Origin: JAVBTR01 sp031556065
Lineage (GTDB): Bacteria > Bacillota > Clostridia > Christensenellales > Aristaeellaceae
Direction: 5' to 3'
Assembly (NCBI GenBank): GCA_031556065.1
Contig: JAVBTR010000022.1
Location: forward strand, 97,360 to 161,359
Length of the DNA stretch: 64,000 nt
In this document: positions 7,575 through 16,673 of the stretch, in pieces
Numbering within the stretch: the stretch's first letter is position 1
Layout of the letters: each line of letters opens with the position of its first letter
The notes under the pieces: generated by a model
What the model was told of the DNA's origin: nothing
Database searches by the model: none
Seen by the model: the letters and a program-made list of their open reading frames with translations, nothing else
Translations under genes and position numbers: made by a program

Positions 7575-9857
7575 CTATTTCCCCCGCGTAGAGGCAGGGT
7601 TGACGCCATATTGCTTTTTGAAAGCCCGGCGGAAAGAGTGCGCACTTGAATACCCGGTTTTCTTTGCGATCTGATCGATGGTGTAGCGGTCCTCCTGCAG
7701 CAATTGACAAGCCGCCTCAAGCCGTATTTTTGCCAGATATGAAACAAAGTTTTCACCTGTATGCTTTTTAAAAAAGGCTGAAAAATAGGATTCGGAAAGA
7801 TTAAAATAAGCCGCCGCCATCACAAGGGACATGCTGGGATCGGACGCGTTGGCATTAACATAGCTCAGTACATGGGCTTTAAGATCCTCGCCCTGGTTGT
7901 GGCGGCTTTGCTGTGTCTGGTCGCATACGAAGATAAACAGCACTCTGAGCTCTTTTGCCGCATCGGAGAAGGAAAGGCTTTTCAGCACCAGAAGGCTTTG
8001 AATGATATGCGCTTGAATCTCTTTATTTTCTTGGGGGTATTCTTTTACAAACCTTAGGAGGGTTGCCCTCATTTCTGAGAGTAAAAGGCTGCCCATAAGG
8101 CCGGATATGTGCAGCTTTTCCGTGTTTTCGCGAATCACCTTATCATACAGTCCCTGCAATTCGCTGTTGTTTCCGCTGCGCAAGCTGGCGGTAATGCGCT
8201 GCTCCACATCGGTAGGATAGTAGAATATCTGCCCGTGCCGCTTTTCCTCCTCATACCAGCTCAGTGGCATATCCGTGTGAACATCGATCAGGTCCAAGGT
8301 TAGAAGCGCTTCCTGGTGGGCTTGATACAAATCTGCAAGCTGAGTCCGTGGCGCACCAGCGGCAGCCTTAAAGCCAAGGAGGAGTTTATCCATCATTTCT
8401 TTGATATCCGCCATAATGTAATGTACAAAAATGCGGCAATAATCCAGGGCATCCTCATCAAAATGAAATACCAGGGTCATCTGGTTGGCCGAGGTATCCA
8501 CCACCGTGATGCCGGAGGCATCCAAGGAAAGTGCTTGGCGAATGGAAGCCTTAACAATATGCAGTCCCGCTATGGTTTCCTTCTGCGTATAATCCCCAGG
8601 ATATAAGATGCGAAGCGCCACGACTATATAGATCGCCTGTCCCAGGTCCACGCCCATATACGCGGCCGCATCGATCAACTCGCTTTCGGATTCAAAGCCG
8701 CTTGTAATCAGGTGACTAAAATAGGCCATCCGCATTTCTTGATTTTGCTGGCCCATGGTGTCTTGCAGCTGGCTGTTATCCTTTAAAAGCTGGGCGACGG
8801 ATTCCTCCAGATATTGAAGATGAGGAGCAGTCTTGCCGTTTTCACCGATGTGAGCGGTAAGCATGCGGTAAACCTTGCTAACAGGCGAAACATTTTTTCG
8901 CATAAAATAAGTGGCTGCCAGGAGGCAAAGGGAAAAACAAACAACGGTGGTCAATAGGAAAATGCCATTTAAGTGATCCGCCTGCTGCATAATAATGGCC
9001 TGGGGCGTCATTGAAATATAGGTTAGGCCACGATCAGAATGAACGTATGAAACCAAGGTCTTTTCACCATTGAAGGTTTCCACAAAAACGCCCTCTTCTT
9101 CCGGCAAAGACAACCTAACAGGCGGAAGTGCGCCAGCCTTTGAAAAGCTGGCGATAACGCGGCCCCCTGAATCCATAACATAGCTTAATGTAGACGTGCT
9201 AAGATCGATCAGCCCGCTGAACAGGCTCTGTTCATCAATATACAAGCAAATCGCGCCAGTACTGCGCTGGCTGCCCATAGGTAAAGACTGAACGTAGGGC
9301 ACTACTTTCTTTCCAGCACCGCTTGGATAGATAACCTGTGTTGGGAAAAGGGTAACAGACTGCGCTGCTTGCAAGGTTTGCAGCCACTGGCTTTGCAGCG
9401 CATCTTCTTGCCCGCGGATTACCTCTTTATAAAACACGGGATAAAGGCAGGCGAAATCCGCCGCAAAGACATAACCGTTTGCCCGGGAATAAACAGTGAT
9501 ATACGTTTCGGGGCTTAGGTGCACAGCCGCATTGCGCAGGTATTGGATATACTCCTTTAGCTGGTACATTTGTCCGCTGCCTACTGGATCCGAAAGATTC
9601 AGGATCATACTGGTTTGATAATAAGAAGAGATGCGGTTGATGACCGCATCCATTTTCGATAGCCGCTCATCCACTAAATCCCTAATAGATGCCATGGTTT
9701 TAAGGCTGAATTGCTGCGCATTGTAAGTGATAATCCGCTGTGCCTCCCAATAGCTGCTCCACGCGCTGGTGATGGCAATGGCTGTAATAACCAGATATGA
9801 CAGAAAAAAGCGCAGAGGGATAGCGTTTTGCCTAATGAATAGGGTTCTTTTTTTCAT
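7575..9857 (-). CDS. Membrane-bound AraC-family sensor-regulator of a sugar ABC operon
   Basis: A 760-residue protein with an N-terminal transmembrane helix (FFLSYLVITAIAITSAW), a ~260-residue extracytoplasmic sensor region, a second helix (GIFLLTTVVCFSLCLLAATYF), a cytoplasmic linker, and a C-terminal AraC/XylS pair of helix-turn-helix motifs ending SAHSFRRAFKKQYGVNP. This is the YesS/YtdP type that senses oligosaccharides outside and activates adjacent ABC transporter genes. The start was taken at MKKRTLF, which has GGAGGG 10 bases upstream. It is divergent from the permease-permease-binding protein operon it most likely controls. Confidence 0.88.
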   Translation of the reverse strand: MKKRTLFIRQNAIPLRFFLSYLVITAIAITSAWSSYWEAQRIITYNAQQFSLKTMASIRDLVDERLSKMDAVINRISSYYQTSMILNLSDPVGSGQMYQLKEYIQYLRNAAVHLSPETYITVYSRANGYVFAADFACLYPVFYKEVIRGQEDALQSQWLQTLQAAQSVTLFPTQVIYPSGAGKKVVPYVQSLPMGSQRSTGAICLYIDEQSLFSGLIDLSTSTLSYVMDSGGRVIASFSKAGALPPVRLSLPEEEGVFVETFNGEKTLVSYVHSDRGLTYISMTPQAIIMQQADHLNGIFLLTTVVCFSLCLLAATYFMRKNVSPVSKVYRMLTAHIGENGKTAPHLQYLEESVAQLLKDNSQLQDTMGQQNQEMRMAYFSHLITSGFESESELIDAAAYMGVDLGQAIYIVVALRILYPGDYTQKETIAGLHIVKASIRQALSLDASGITVVDTSANQMTLVFHFDEDALDYCRIFVHYIMADIKEMMDKLLLGFKAAAGAPRTQLADLYQAHQEALLTLDLIDVHTDMPLSWYEEEKRHGQIFYYPTDVEQRITASLRSGNNSELQGLYDKVIRENTEKLHISGLMGSLLLSEMRATLLRFVKEYPQENKEIQAHIIQSLLVLKSLSFSDAAKELRVLFIFVCDQTQQSRHNQGEDLKAHVLSYVNANASDPSMSLVMAAAYFNLSESYFSAFFKKHTGENFVSYLAKIRLEAACQLLQEDRYTIDQIAKKTGYSSAHSFRRAFKKQYGVNPASTRGK

Positions 9858-10014
9858 GCAGCGGCCTCCCTCCATTATTATGTACCTGTAACTGATACGA
9901 TCATTTTAACTGATTTTGTTTATAAACACAAACAAACAACAAAAAATGGCTGGACCTAAAAAAATGTACCCCTATGGCAAACATGAAAAATGCACCATAG
10001 ATAAAAATGTGCAT

Positions 10015-10056
10015 CTTGTGCAAAACCGTGTTCATGAGATATGCTCTTTGCACAAG
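10015..10056 (+). promoter_or_regulatory. Inverted repeat just upstream of the permease ribosome site
   Basis: CTTGTGCAAA (10015-10024) and TTTGCACAAG (10047-10056) are perfectly complementary over 10 bp. The ribosome site GGAGGGG follows at once. Just upstream, ATGCAC and GTGCAT form another pair with the same TGCAC core. They may be binding sites for the divergent AraC-type regulator or a leader hairpin affecting translation; I cannot tell which. Confidence 0.45.
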
Positions 10057-10068
10057 GGAGGGGAACAT

Positions 10069-11004
10069 ATGGAATGGCCACGCCGAAGGTCCCGATGGCA
10101 AAAACGCGTCCTTGTGCTGTTAAGAAGCAGGACCCTGTATTTTATGGTCGCTGTCGGGTTTGTGTTTATGATCATCTTTCGCTACCTGCCTATGGGTGGG
10201 CTGATTATTGCTTTTAAAAAATATTCTTTTCGAAAAGGCATCTTTAATAGCGATTGGGCAGGCTTTCAGCAGTTTGAATTCATATTTACAAAGAACCCAG
10301 ATTTCTACAATATTTTAAGAAACACCTTGGTCATCAATCTTTTAAAGCTTCTTTTCTGTTTTCCGGCACCTATTGTTTTGGCGCTGATGATCAATGAAGT
10401 GCGCGGTGTGCGGCTAAAACGTGCGATTCAAACAGCCATCTATCTGCCCCACTTTGTATCATGGGTGGTATTTGGGACTATTGTGGTACAGTTCTTATCG
10501 CCTTCCAGCGGCCTGGTGAACGAGATTATCAAGCTCTTTGGCGGCCAACCTGTTTTCTTCATGCGGGAATCCAAGTATTTTTATGCCATCGTCGTGCTCT
10601 CGGACATTTGGAAATCTGCCGGCTGGGGAACGATTATGTATTTGTCCGCGCTTACAGGGATCGATCAGGAGCTGTACCAGGCAGCGCGGATCGATGGGGC
10701 CAACGGCCTGCAGTGCGTGCGGCATGTGTCACTGCCGGGCATATCCGATACAATCGTGGTTTTACTGCTGTTGCAAATCGGACAATTGATGGATGTGGGG
10801 TTTGAACAGATATATGTTTTATCAAGGCCGATTCTTTACAGCGTGGCAGATGTGCTTAGCACCTATATTTTCCGTGTGGGGGTGGGCCAAGCCCAGTTCA
10901 GCATGACGGCGGCCATCGGGCTTTTCCAATCGGTGGTCGGCATGACGCTGATCGTATTGGCAAACTTTGCTTGCAAGAAATTATTCGAGAAAAACCTTTG
11001 GTAG
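10069..11004 (+). CDS. Oligosaccharide ABC transporter permease (LplB/YtlP-like)
   Basis: A 311-residue inner-membrane permease with about six transmembrane helices, starting FMVAVGFVFMIIFRYLPMGGL. The EAA-type loop reads ELYQAARIDGANGLQCVRHVSLPG, the site that docks the ATPase. I used the ATG after AAGGGAGGGG; the open frame continues 51 codons upstream without a ribosome site, through the inverted repeats. No ATPase gene is present, which is usual in this class (a shared MsmK-like ATPase). It pairs with the next permease. Confidence 0.9.
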   Translation: MEWPRRRSRWQKRVLVLLRSRTLYFMVAVGFVFMIIFRYLPMGGLIIAFKKYSFRKGIFNSDWAGFQQFEFIFTKNPDFYNILRNTLVINLLKLLFCFPAPIVLALMINEVRGVRLKRAIQTAIYLPHFVSWVVFGTIVVQFLSPSSGLVNEIIKLFGGQPVFFMRESKYFYAIVVLSDIWKSAGWGTIMYLSALTGIDQELYQAARIDGANGLQCVRHVSLPGISDTIVVLLLLQIGQLMDVGFEQIYVLSRPILYSVADVLSTYIFRVGVGQAQFSMTAAIGLFQSVVGMTLIVLANFACKKLFEKNLW

Positions 11005-11019
11005 AAGGGAGCACTTAAA

Positions 11020-11889
11020 ATGGCGCAGGTATTGGGGCAGAAAAAAGCAGGCTTTAGCTACACGCTTGTGATCGCAGCATTGGTCTTCTTTGCGGTGATA
11101 TGCATCATTCCATTTTGGTATGTTTTCGTATCGTCTTTAAGTGATCCCCAATTGGTAAAGGAAGGGGCTTTTCATCTTTTGCCAACCGGTTTTTCATTGG
11201 AGGCATACCGCATTGTTTTTCGCGACGCACGCTTTTTTACCGGGTTTAAGATCACCCTTTTGCGGACCGTGATCGGTACCGCACTGGCCTTAAGCGTGCA
11301 AACCATGATGGGCTATGCCATTAGCCGTGCCATGCCAGGCCGTAAGATCATCAAGCGGATGGTAGTAATCACCATTTTGTTTAACGGCGGCATCATTCCC
11401 ACTTATCTTGTAATGCAGGGACTGAACTTGCTGGACACATTCTGGGCCTTAATCCTTCCCATGGTATTTAATCCCTGGAATGTGATTTTGCTAAGCAGCT
11501 TTTTTGCATCTCTGCCCGATGCCATTGAGGAATCGGCCAAGCTGGATGGCGCCGGGGATTTTCGGATTTTTTTGAAACTGGCTGTGCCCCTTTCCATCCC
11601 AGCCATCGCCACCATTCTTCTGTTTATCGCTGTTCGGCATTGGAATGAACTGATGGACGGGGTCATCTACATTCATTCAAGCCATTTAAAGCCTATGCAG
11701 GTTTACTTAATCGAGCTGGTTATGCGCATGTCCACCAATAGCATGATTGAGCCTACCGAGCAGGCCATCACGGCTATTTCCATCCAGACTGCGGTTATTT
11801 TCGCCTCATGTCTGCCGATTATAATGGTTTATCCCTTTTTGCAGCGTTTTTTTGTAAAGGGTATTATGGTTGGCGCGGTCAAGGGCTAA
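11020..11889 (+). CDS. Oligosaccharide ABC transporter permease (LplC/YtcP-like)
   Basis: This 289-residue protein is the second subunit of the CUT1 permease pair. It opens with a helix (YTLVIAALVFFAVICIIPFWYVFVSSL) and carries the EAA loop AIEESAKLDGAGDFRIF. It begins 15 bases after the first permease and is followed by the binding-protein gene after a short gap, consistent with one operon. The typical 'FVKGIMVGAVKG' ending of YtcP homologs is intact. Confidence 0.92.
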   Translation: MAQVLGQKKAGFSYTLVIAALVFFAVICIIPFWYVFVSSLSDPQLVKEGAFHLLPTGFSLEAYRIVFRDARFFTGFKITLLRTVIGTALALSVQTMMGYAISRAMPGRKIIKRMVVITILFNGGIIPTYLVMQGLNLLDTFWALILPMVFNPWNVILLSSFFASLPDAIEESAKLDGAGDFRIFLKLAVPLSIPAIATILLFIAVRHWNELMDGVIYIHSSHLKPMQVYLIELVMRMSTNSMIEPTEQAITAISIQTAVIFASCLPIIMVYPFLQRFFVKGIMVGAVKG

Positions 11890-11932
11890 GGCCAAGACCG
11901 TTCACATATGAACAATATAAGGAGGTTTTCCC

Positions 11933-13432
11933 ATGTTAAAAGGACGCAAGGCTCTTCCGTTGCTGGTGTTGCTGATTCTGGCGATGATTTCAGCCAGCAT
12001 TCCCTTCGCTGCCGCAGAGGCGCCAAGACCTAAGGTGACCATCCTCACGAGTATCAATGTGGATACAGAAGGAACGGACGTAAACGACAACGACTATATC
12101 AACTATATACGGGAAAAAACGGGGGTTGACATTGAATTTATTAACGATGGCACCAATCAATACCGGCAGAAGATGAATACCCTCCTTGCAGGCAACACGC
12201 CGCCGGATGCCCTGATGCTCATGGACGTGACCCAGCGGATCGACTTGGCACGCTGGGCAGAGGAAGGAATGCTTCTGGCCCTGGACGATTATTTGCCTCA
12301 ATATGGCCAGGATTTGTTGAAGAGCATTAAGGATGAAGCATGGGAAGTGACCAAGCACAACGGTAAGATTTACGCGGTTCCCTTTCAGCGCTACGATTCC
12401 ACACCTTATATGACCTTTCTTCGCAAGGACTGGCTGGAAAAACTGAACATCGATCCTGCTTCACTTAAAACCATTGACGATTGGTATGCGATGCTTAAGC
12501 GGTTTGTAACCGATGACCCCGACGGGAACGGCAAAGACGATACCTTTGGTATTGTTTCTACCACATCAGGCATGCATTTTACCAACGCCACTTTCTTGGA
12601 TTCCTTTGGCGCAGCCCGAGCCAAGGTGGTAGATGGGGAGCTTTTGCCCAATTATATGCTTCCCGAATATAAGCAATGGCTTAAATTCATGCATAAGCTT
12701 TACGAAGAGAAGATTCTTGATCCTGAGTATATTGTTAATTCCGGGGCGCAGATGTGGGAAAAAACCGCATCGAATCAGTATGGTATGTTCCTTTGGTTCT
12801 GGGGGCTGCAAGAATATTTAAGCAAGGGCTTGGGCCGGGAAAACCTGGTGGCAGTTCCCCCACCCGCCCGGGAGGATGGAACCTTGGCCAACTATGTCTA
12901 CACGTCTCCCAACCGGCATATGATGGCCATTTCGGCGGATTGCAAAAACGTAGAGGCGGTTTTGCAATTCTTTAACTGGGCTTGCACAGAAGAGGGCGCG
13001 GTCTTCCTTTATGCCGGGCTTGAGGGCAAGGACTATGATCTGGTGAATGATCAGATCGTCATGCGCGAGGATCGCAAGGGTAAAAATCTCGGCTGGCGGC
13101 AATTGACCTTGGGCATTCAGCAGCCCAATGTGGGCCAGGAGCCTATCAAGGGCATTCTGGAACAAAGCTTTGGGGAACTAGGCATGGAACACCTGCGTCT
13201 GGCTACAGAATATGGCGCATATAACGAGCTGGACCTGTTCTGCCCGATTTTTGAAGAATTATCACAGTACGATTTTAACAAGATCGTTGAAGAGTATACG
13301 GACAAGGCCATTACAGGCGAAATCGACATTGATGCCACTTGGGATGACTATATTAAGAATCTGCGCCAAATGGGTGGCGACTTAAAAATACAGCTATCCA
13401 CCGACTGGTATAACAATGTGTATCTAAAATAA
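11933..13432 (+). CDS. Extracellular solute-binding protein of the oligosaccharide transporter
   Basis: A 499-residue family-1 type binding protein. Residues 1-28 form a signal peptide (hydrophobic LPLLVLLILAMISASIPF then AAAEA) with no cysteine, so it is cleaved by signal peptidase I and not lipidated, which is unusual for a monoderm ABC transporter. The mature part has a Ca-site-like DPDGNGKDDT and the aromatic-rich regions of LipO-type sugar-binding proteins. AAGGAGG lies 9 bases before the ATG. It delivers a still unknown oligosaccharide to the two permeases upstream. Confidence 0.9.
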   Translation: MLKGRKALPLLVLLILAMISASIPFAAAEAPRPKVTILTSINVDTEGTDVNDNDYINYIREKTGVDIEFINDGTNQYRQKMNTLLAGNTPPDALMLMDVTQRIDLARWAEEGMLLALDDYLPQYGQDLLKSIKDEAWEVTKHNGKIYAVPFQRYDSTPYMTFLRKDWLEKLNIDPASLKTIDDWYAMLKRFVTDDPDGNGKDDTFGIVSTTSGMHFTNATFLDSFGAARAKVVDGELLPNYMLPEYKQWLKFMHKLYEEKILDPEYIVNSGAQMWEKTASNQYGMFLWFWGLQEYLSKGLGRENLVAVPPPAREDGTLANYVYTSPNRHMMAISADCKNVEAVLQFFNWACTEEGAVFLYAGLEGKDYDLVNDQIVMREDRKGKNLGWRQLTLGIQQPNVGQEPIKGILEQSFGELGMEHLRLATEYGAYNELDLFCPIFEELSQYDFNKIVEEYTDKAITGEIDIDATWDDYIKNLRQMGGDLKIQLSTDWYNNVYLK

Positions 13433-13458
13433 TAGTATTTACAAAGGAGCGAGGGAAT

Positions 13459-15699
13459 ATGGAAAAAAATTACACCTCAGCGGACATTCAAGCGCTGGCG
13501 GAATTGCTTTTTGAACAGGCCGGTGGGTTAGATGTGACTATGAAACGGATTGAGCAATTTCGTCATGTTCCTTCGCTCCCGGGAGCAATCCATAACTACT
13601 ACTATGTGAATAAAAAGGTGTTTGACTATTCAGATTTGAACGCCACCCTCGGCCAGGCAGTTCTTTTTCTGGCCGGGGGCCCCCGCGCCCAGGCGGCGGG
13701 AGAGCGCTTGATTACCCTGTATAAGGCCCTTGCAACGGTTCGCTATTTAATTGATTATCATTTTTGCGACCGCGCTTTTGATGGCTATGCCCTGTCACTA
13801 TTAATACATGCATGGCTGCATGTCAAAGCAGATGCACGGTTTTCAGACATATGCAGCCGTGAGGACGCTCAATTGATTGAAGATTGGTTTTACCATAGGG
13901 CAAAGCTCATGTGGCAAGACCGGGACGCGCCTACATGGGCCTCCTTCCGCCCGTACGATAATCAAGAGATTGGCATTGGCATCTGCACCTTACTTGCAAC
14001 GCTGTTTGAGAAGCGTGACCCAGAGTTGTGCAGAGGGTTTCATGCGCTTAGCGATGAACGGCTGGTAGGCTGGCAAAGAAAAAACGGTAATCTGGACGAT
14101 ACCTTGTTTTATACCCCGGTTTTTACCAAGGTGCTATGGTATTATGCGGTATATCGAGGGCGGGAGGACTTATTAAGCCTTGATACTTGCCGGCAAACCT
14201 TTGAAGGCATGCTCCAACAGCATTCCGGCACAGGTATTTTTGCCCTCTACAATTGGACTCAGCCCGGTTCCGCAGCAGATATGATGGCTTTGGGCGCAAA
14301 GCTTTTTTCAGATGGCCGGTACAAATGGCTGGCTAACCGTTTTATTGAGGAACGGCTTAAAAAGCGGCCCGGACGTGCTGCTTTTGCTAAGCGGCATATA
14401 ACGGGCAAACAACTTGAAGAAGCCTTTGCGCCGGAAACGGAGCTGATGGAGGTTATTTCAGAGGAAATAAGCCGCACAGACCGCTACGACCACGTATGGG
14501 AGGGGCTAACGGATAACGTTTTCCATTTATGGCTTTTCTGGGACGATGCCATTGAACCGGTGCGTCCCGGACAGGGCAGCCAGGTGCTTTATAAAAGCGC
14601 GGGACAAGGAAGGTGGCCCTATGATCCGGAGCCCGTTTTACCGGACAAGGTGGTTTTGCGCGAAGGCTATCAAGAGCAGGACATGGTAGTGCTGCTAAAC
14701 CTATGGGGAGGGCAGAATAGCCCCAGCGCACGTACCGTCTCCCATCGTTACCCCGCTGCCAATGAGATCATATCTTTAATCAAAGGTGAGCAATTCCTTG
14801 TGCAGAATATTGATCAGGTCACCAGAGATATTCTCATCGAAAGAAAATGGCTCAATGCTTTTTCACTTAAAAGAGAAGGCCAGTGGCTTAATGCCGCAAT
14901 AAGCGGCCAGGGCGTCTTTGGCAAGTATGCATCCATCGATATGTCCAACGCGCATTTACACTTTTTTAGTGCCATGAAGGACGTGGATGGTGTAAAATCA
15001 ACCCTTTACGACTATCATGGCTGGACCAATGAACGCACTGCGTTGTTGCTTAAAGACCAGTGCCTGGCTGTGTTTGACCAGTGTTTCGGCCCCACAGAGG
15101 AAACCGGCGGCGTGCGCTGGCATTTACAGGGTGATCGGATTTCGAGCTTCGATCAGGGGGTAACCTTAAACATTCTGGGCAGTGAATTGACAGTAGCGTG
15201 GCCCAAAGCCGAAGGCTGGCACAGGGCGGAGCTGACCGCCAATGAGCGGCTGATCCCGGTTTATCAGCACCACGCGGACTGGGACCTGGATCTGATGGCC
15301 CAGGGCCGCTCCATGGGGTTTTTAACCCTTTTCGGAGATAAAGCGCAACTGGAAAACGCCCGGGCAGTGGCGGTTACCTGCGCCGGAAGCCCCGCCCACC
15401 CCTATGGTATTGGGGTAAGAATGGGCAATGTGCTGTTAGGCACCAGAATGGTGCTTTATACAGACGAGTATGATTATGAAGGCTTTAAGACCGATGCCGC
15501 GGCGTTTGCTTTTTCGGATCACAAGAAACAAAAGCGCTTGACGTTTTTCCAAGCGCGGGTATTCCGAATCCCTCTTGATGCCATGAGGACCCTTAGGCTG
15601 GAACCAGGTATAAACGAAGAAGCGGCTTTTGAATACCATTGCGGCATATTAACGATTCATTTCAAAACACCCCAATCGGGAAGCCTTGTAATCGTATGA
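13459..15699 (+). CDS. Large uncharacterised protein, candidate polysaccharide lyase (heparinase II/III-like)
   Basis: A 746-residue protein with no signal peptide. The first half is helical with repeated W/Y-rich motifs (FRPYDNQEIGIGICTLLATL, NLDDTLFYTPVFTKVLWYY) suggestive of an (alpha/alpha) toroid. From about residue 430 it is beta-rich (RTVSHRYPAANEIISLIKG...), resembling the C-terminal sheet of heparinase II/III or alginate-lyase-like families. I cannot point to catalytic residues. It is the last gene of the sugar transport operon (26 bases after the binding protein stop), so it probably cleaves the imported oligosaccharide in the cytoplasm. A glycoside hydrolase with a similar fold is an alternative. 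Confidence 0.6.
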   Translation: MEKNYTSADIQALAELLFEQAGGLDVTMKRIEQFRHVPSLPGAIHNYYYVNKKVFDYSDLNATLGQAVLFLAGGPRAQAAGERLITLYKALATVRYLIDYHFCDRAFDGYALSLLIHAWLHVKADARFSDICSREDAQLIEDWFYHRAKLMWQDRDAPTWASFRPYDNQEIGIGICTLLATLFEKRDPELCRGFHALSDERLVGWQRKNGNLDDTLFYTPVFTKVLWYYAVYRGREDLLSLDTCRQTFEGMLQQHSGTGIFALYNWTQPGSAADMMALGAKLFSDGRYKWLANRFIEERLKKRPGRAAFAKRHITGKQLEEAFAPETELMEVISEEISRTDRYDHVWEGLTDNVFHLWLFWDDAIEPVRPGQGSQVLYKSAGQGRWPYDPEPVLPDKVVLREGYQEQDMVVLLNLWGGQNSPSARTVSHRYPAANEIISLIKGEQFLVQNIDQVTRDILIERKWLNAFSLKREGQWLNAAISGQGVFGKYASIDMSNAHLHFFSAMKDVDGVKSTLYDYHGWTNERTALLLKDQCLAVFDQCFGPTEETGGVRWHLQGDRISSFDQGVTLNILGSELTVAWPKAEGWHRAELTANERLIPVYQHHADWDLDLMAQGRSMGFLTLFGDKAQLENARAVAVTCAGSPAHPYGIGVRMGNVLLGTRMVLYTDEYDYEGFKTDAAAFAFSDHKKQKRLTFFQARVFRIPLDAMRTLRLEPGINEEAAFEYHCGILTIHFKTPQSGSLVIV

Positions 15700-15717
15700 T
15701 ATAACAGTAAATAAAAA

Positions 15718-15744
15718 GGAACCATCGGATAATCCGGTGGTTCC
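15718..15744. terminator. Bidirectional terminator between the lyase-like gene and the lipoprotein gene
   Basis: GGAACCATCGGA-TAA-TCCGGTGGTTCC forms a 12-bp stem with one G:T position and a three-base loop. It is flanked by A-rich sequence before and T-rich sequence after, so it can serve both convergent transcripts. Confidence 0.8.
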
Positions 15745-15762
15745 TCATTTTACCAACTGTAT

Positions 15763-16581
15763 TTACTTAGTAAACTTTAATGAGTTACGGAACTTAACAT
15801 AGACGCTGCCTGTATAATCTTCATTGTATCCGCCCGGGCAAGACATGTGAACAACGATAATCTTCTTGTCCTTAAAGCCGACATGTACACGGCCGCGAAC
15901 AATGGTACCATCCACCTGCACACCACGGTAATCTGCGTAAATGCCAGTTTCGCCCATAAGCGTACGTTCTGCCGTATTGGTCTGGCGCCATTCGCCATAA
16001 CCACCGCTTAAGGTTTTCAGTATGTCCTGAACGCTGGTTTTCATATCGCTCTTGGACGGGGTGGAGCCGGTGGAATGCACCTCTACCAGCAGGAAGGCCT
16101 GGTAATTATCGCGGATTTCCTCAAAGGGCTGGGTAAGCAACACCGTATCCGCAACAGTTTCATCCAGCTCCCAGCCAACAGGCGCTTCAAAGCTGATACC
16201 CAGACGGGTAATATCGTAGGTCTGGTAGCTGAATTGCAGCGGAGGCCTGGGGGTGGGGGTAGGCATATCGATAGGATCCAGGGGCATAGGGGTTGCACCT
16301 GCGAACGCCGTATTCACAGCATAGGCGGCTTCATCGTCATAGCCCAGCTCGCCATAAACATCTTCTTCATTCATAGCAGCAGCAGCTTCATCGTCGGGAT
16401 CCATGGTAGGCGGCTCAATCGTGGGCGTGTCGGTTAACTGGGGCTGAGGTGTGCCAAAGATGATCTGGTCCCCCTGGCCAGCCACCTTTATATTGTCCGG
16501 CAGCTTTGGATCCGGGCTGCAAGCGGACAGCGCTACCAATAGTGCAAGCGCCAACAGCACCAGCGCGATTTTCTTCTTCAT
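15763..16581 (-). CDS. Lipoprotein with a PsbP-like C-terminal domain
   Basis: A 272-residue secreted lipoprotein: MKKKIALVLLALALLVALSAC gives a basic start, hydrophobic core and lipobox with the lipidated Cys at residue 21. A low-complexity Pro/Thr/acidic linker (PTPTPRPP) runs to about residue 115. The remainder (LGISFEAPVGWEL ... VYVKFRNSLKF) looks like the PsbP/DUF-type fold found in many Clostridia lipoproteins. I chose the Met after GGAGG; an upstream extension lacks a ribosome site. The function is unknown. Its lipobox matters because three binding proteins in this window have none. Confidence 0.75.
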   Translation of the reverse strand: MKKKIALVLLALALLVALSACSPDPKLPDNIKVAGQGDQIIFGTPQPQLTDTPTIEPPTMDPDDEAAAAMNEEDVYGELGYDDEAAYAVNTAFAGATPMPLDPIDMPTPTPRPPLQFSYQTYDITRLGISFEAPVGWELDETVADTVLLTQPFEEIRDNYQAFLLVEVHSTGSTPSKSDMKTSVQDILKTLSGGYGEWRQTNTAERTLMGETGIYADYRGVQVDGTIVRGRVHVGFKDKKIIVVHMSCPGGYNEDYTGSVYVKFRNSLKFTK

Positions 16582-16654
16582 AAGAGCACCTCCTGATCGA
16601 AATCCTAAATACGCATCACATATATAATGCGCTAATGGCATCTTTTCATCCCAT

Positions 16655-16669
16655 TTTAACAGTGTTAAA
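16655..16669. promoter_or_regulatory. 15-bp palindrome upstream of the lipoprotein gene
   Basis: TTTAACA-G-TGTTAAA is a perfect 7+1+7 palindrome, 74 bases upstream of the lipoprotein start and 5 bases past the yhaM stop. A position near the lipoprotein promoter suggests an operator; no regulator is identifiable. Confidence 0.35.
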
Positions 16670-16673
16670 CCAT

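Noticed and set aside
9916..10068. N-terminal extension of the first sugar permease by 51 codons
   Set aside because: It would run through the inverted repeats; the downstream ATG has a strong AAGGGAGGGG site and gives the family's normal start.
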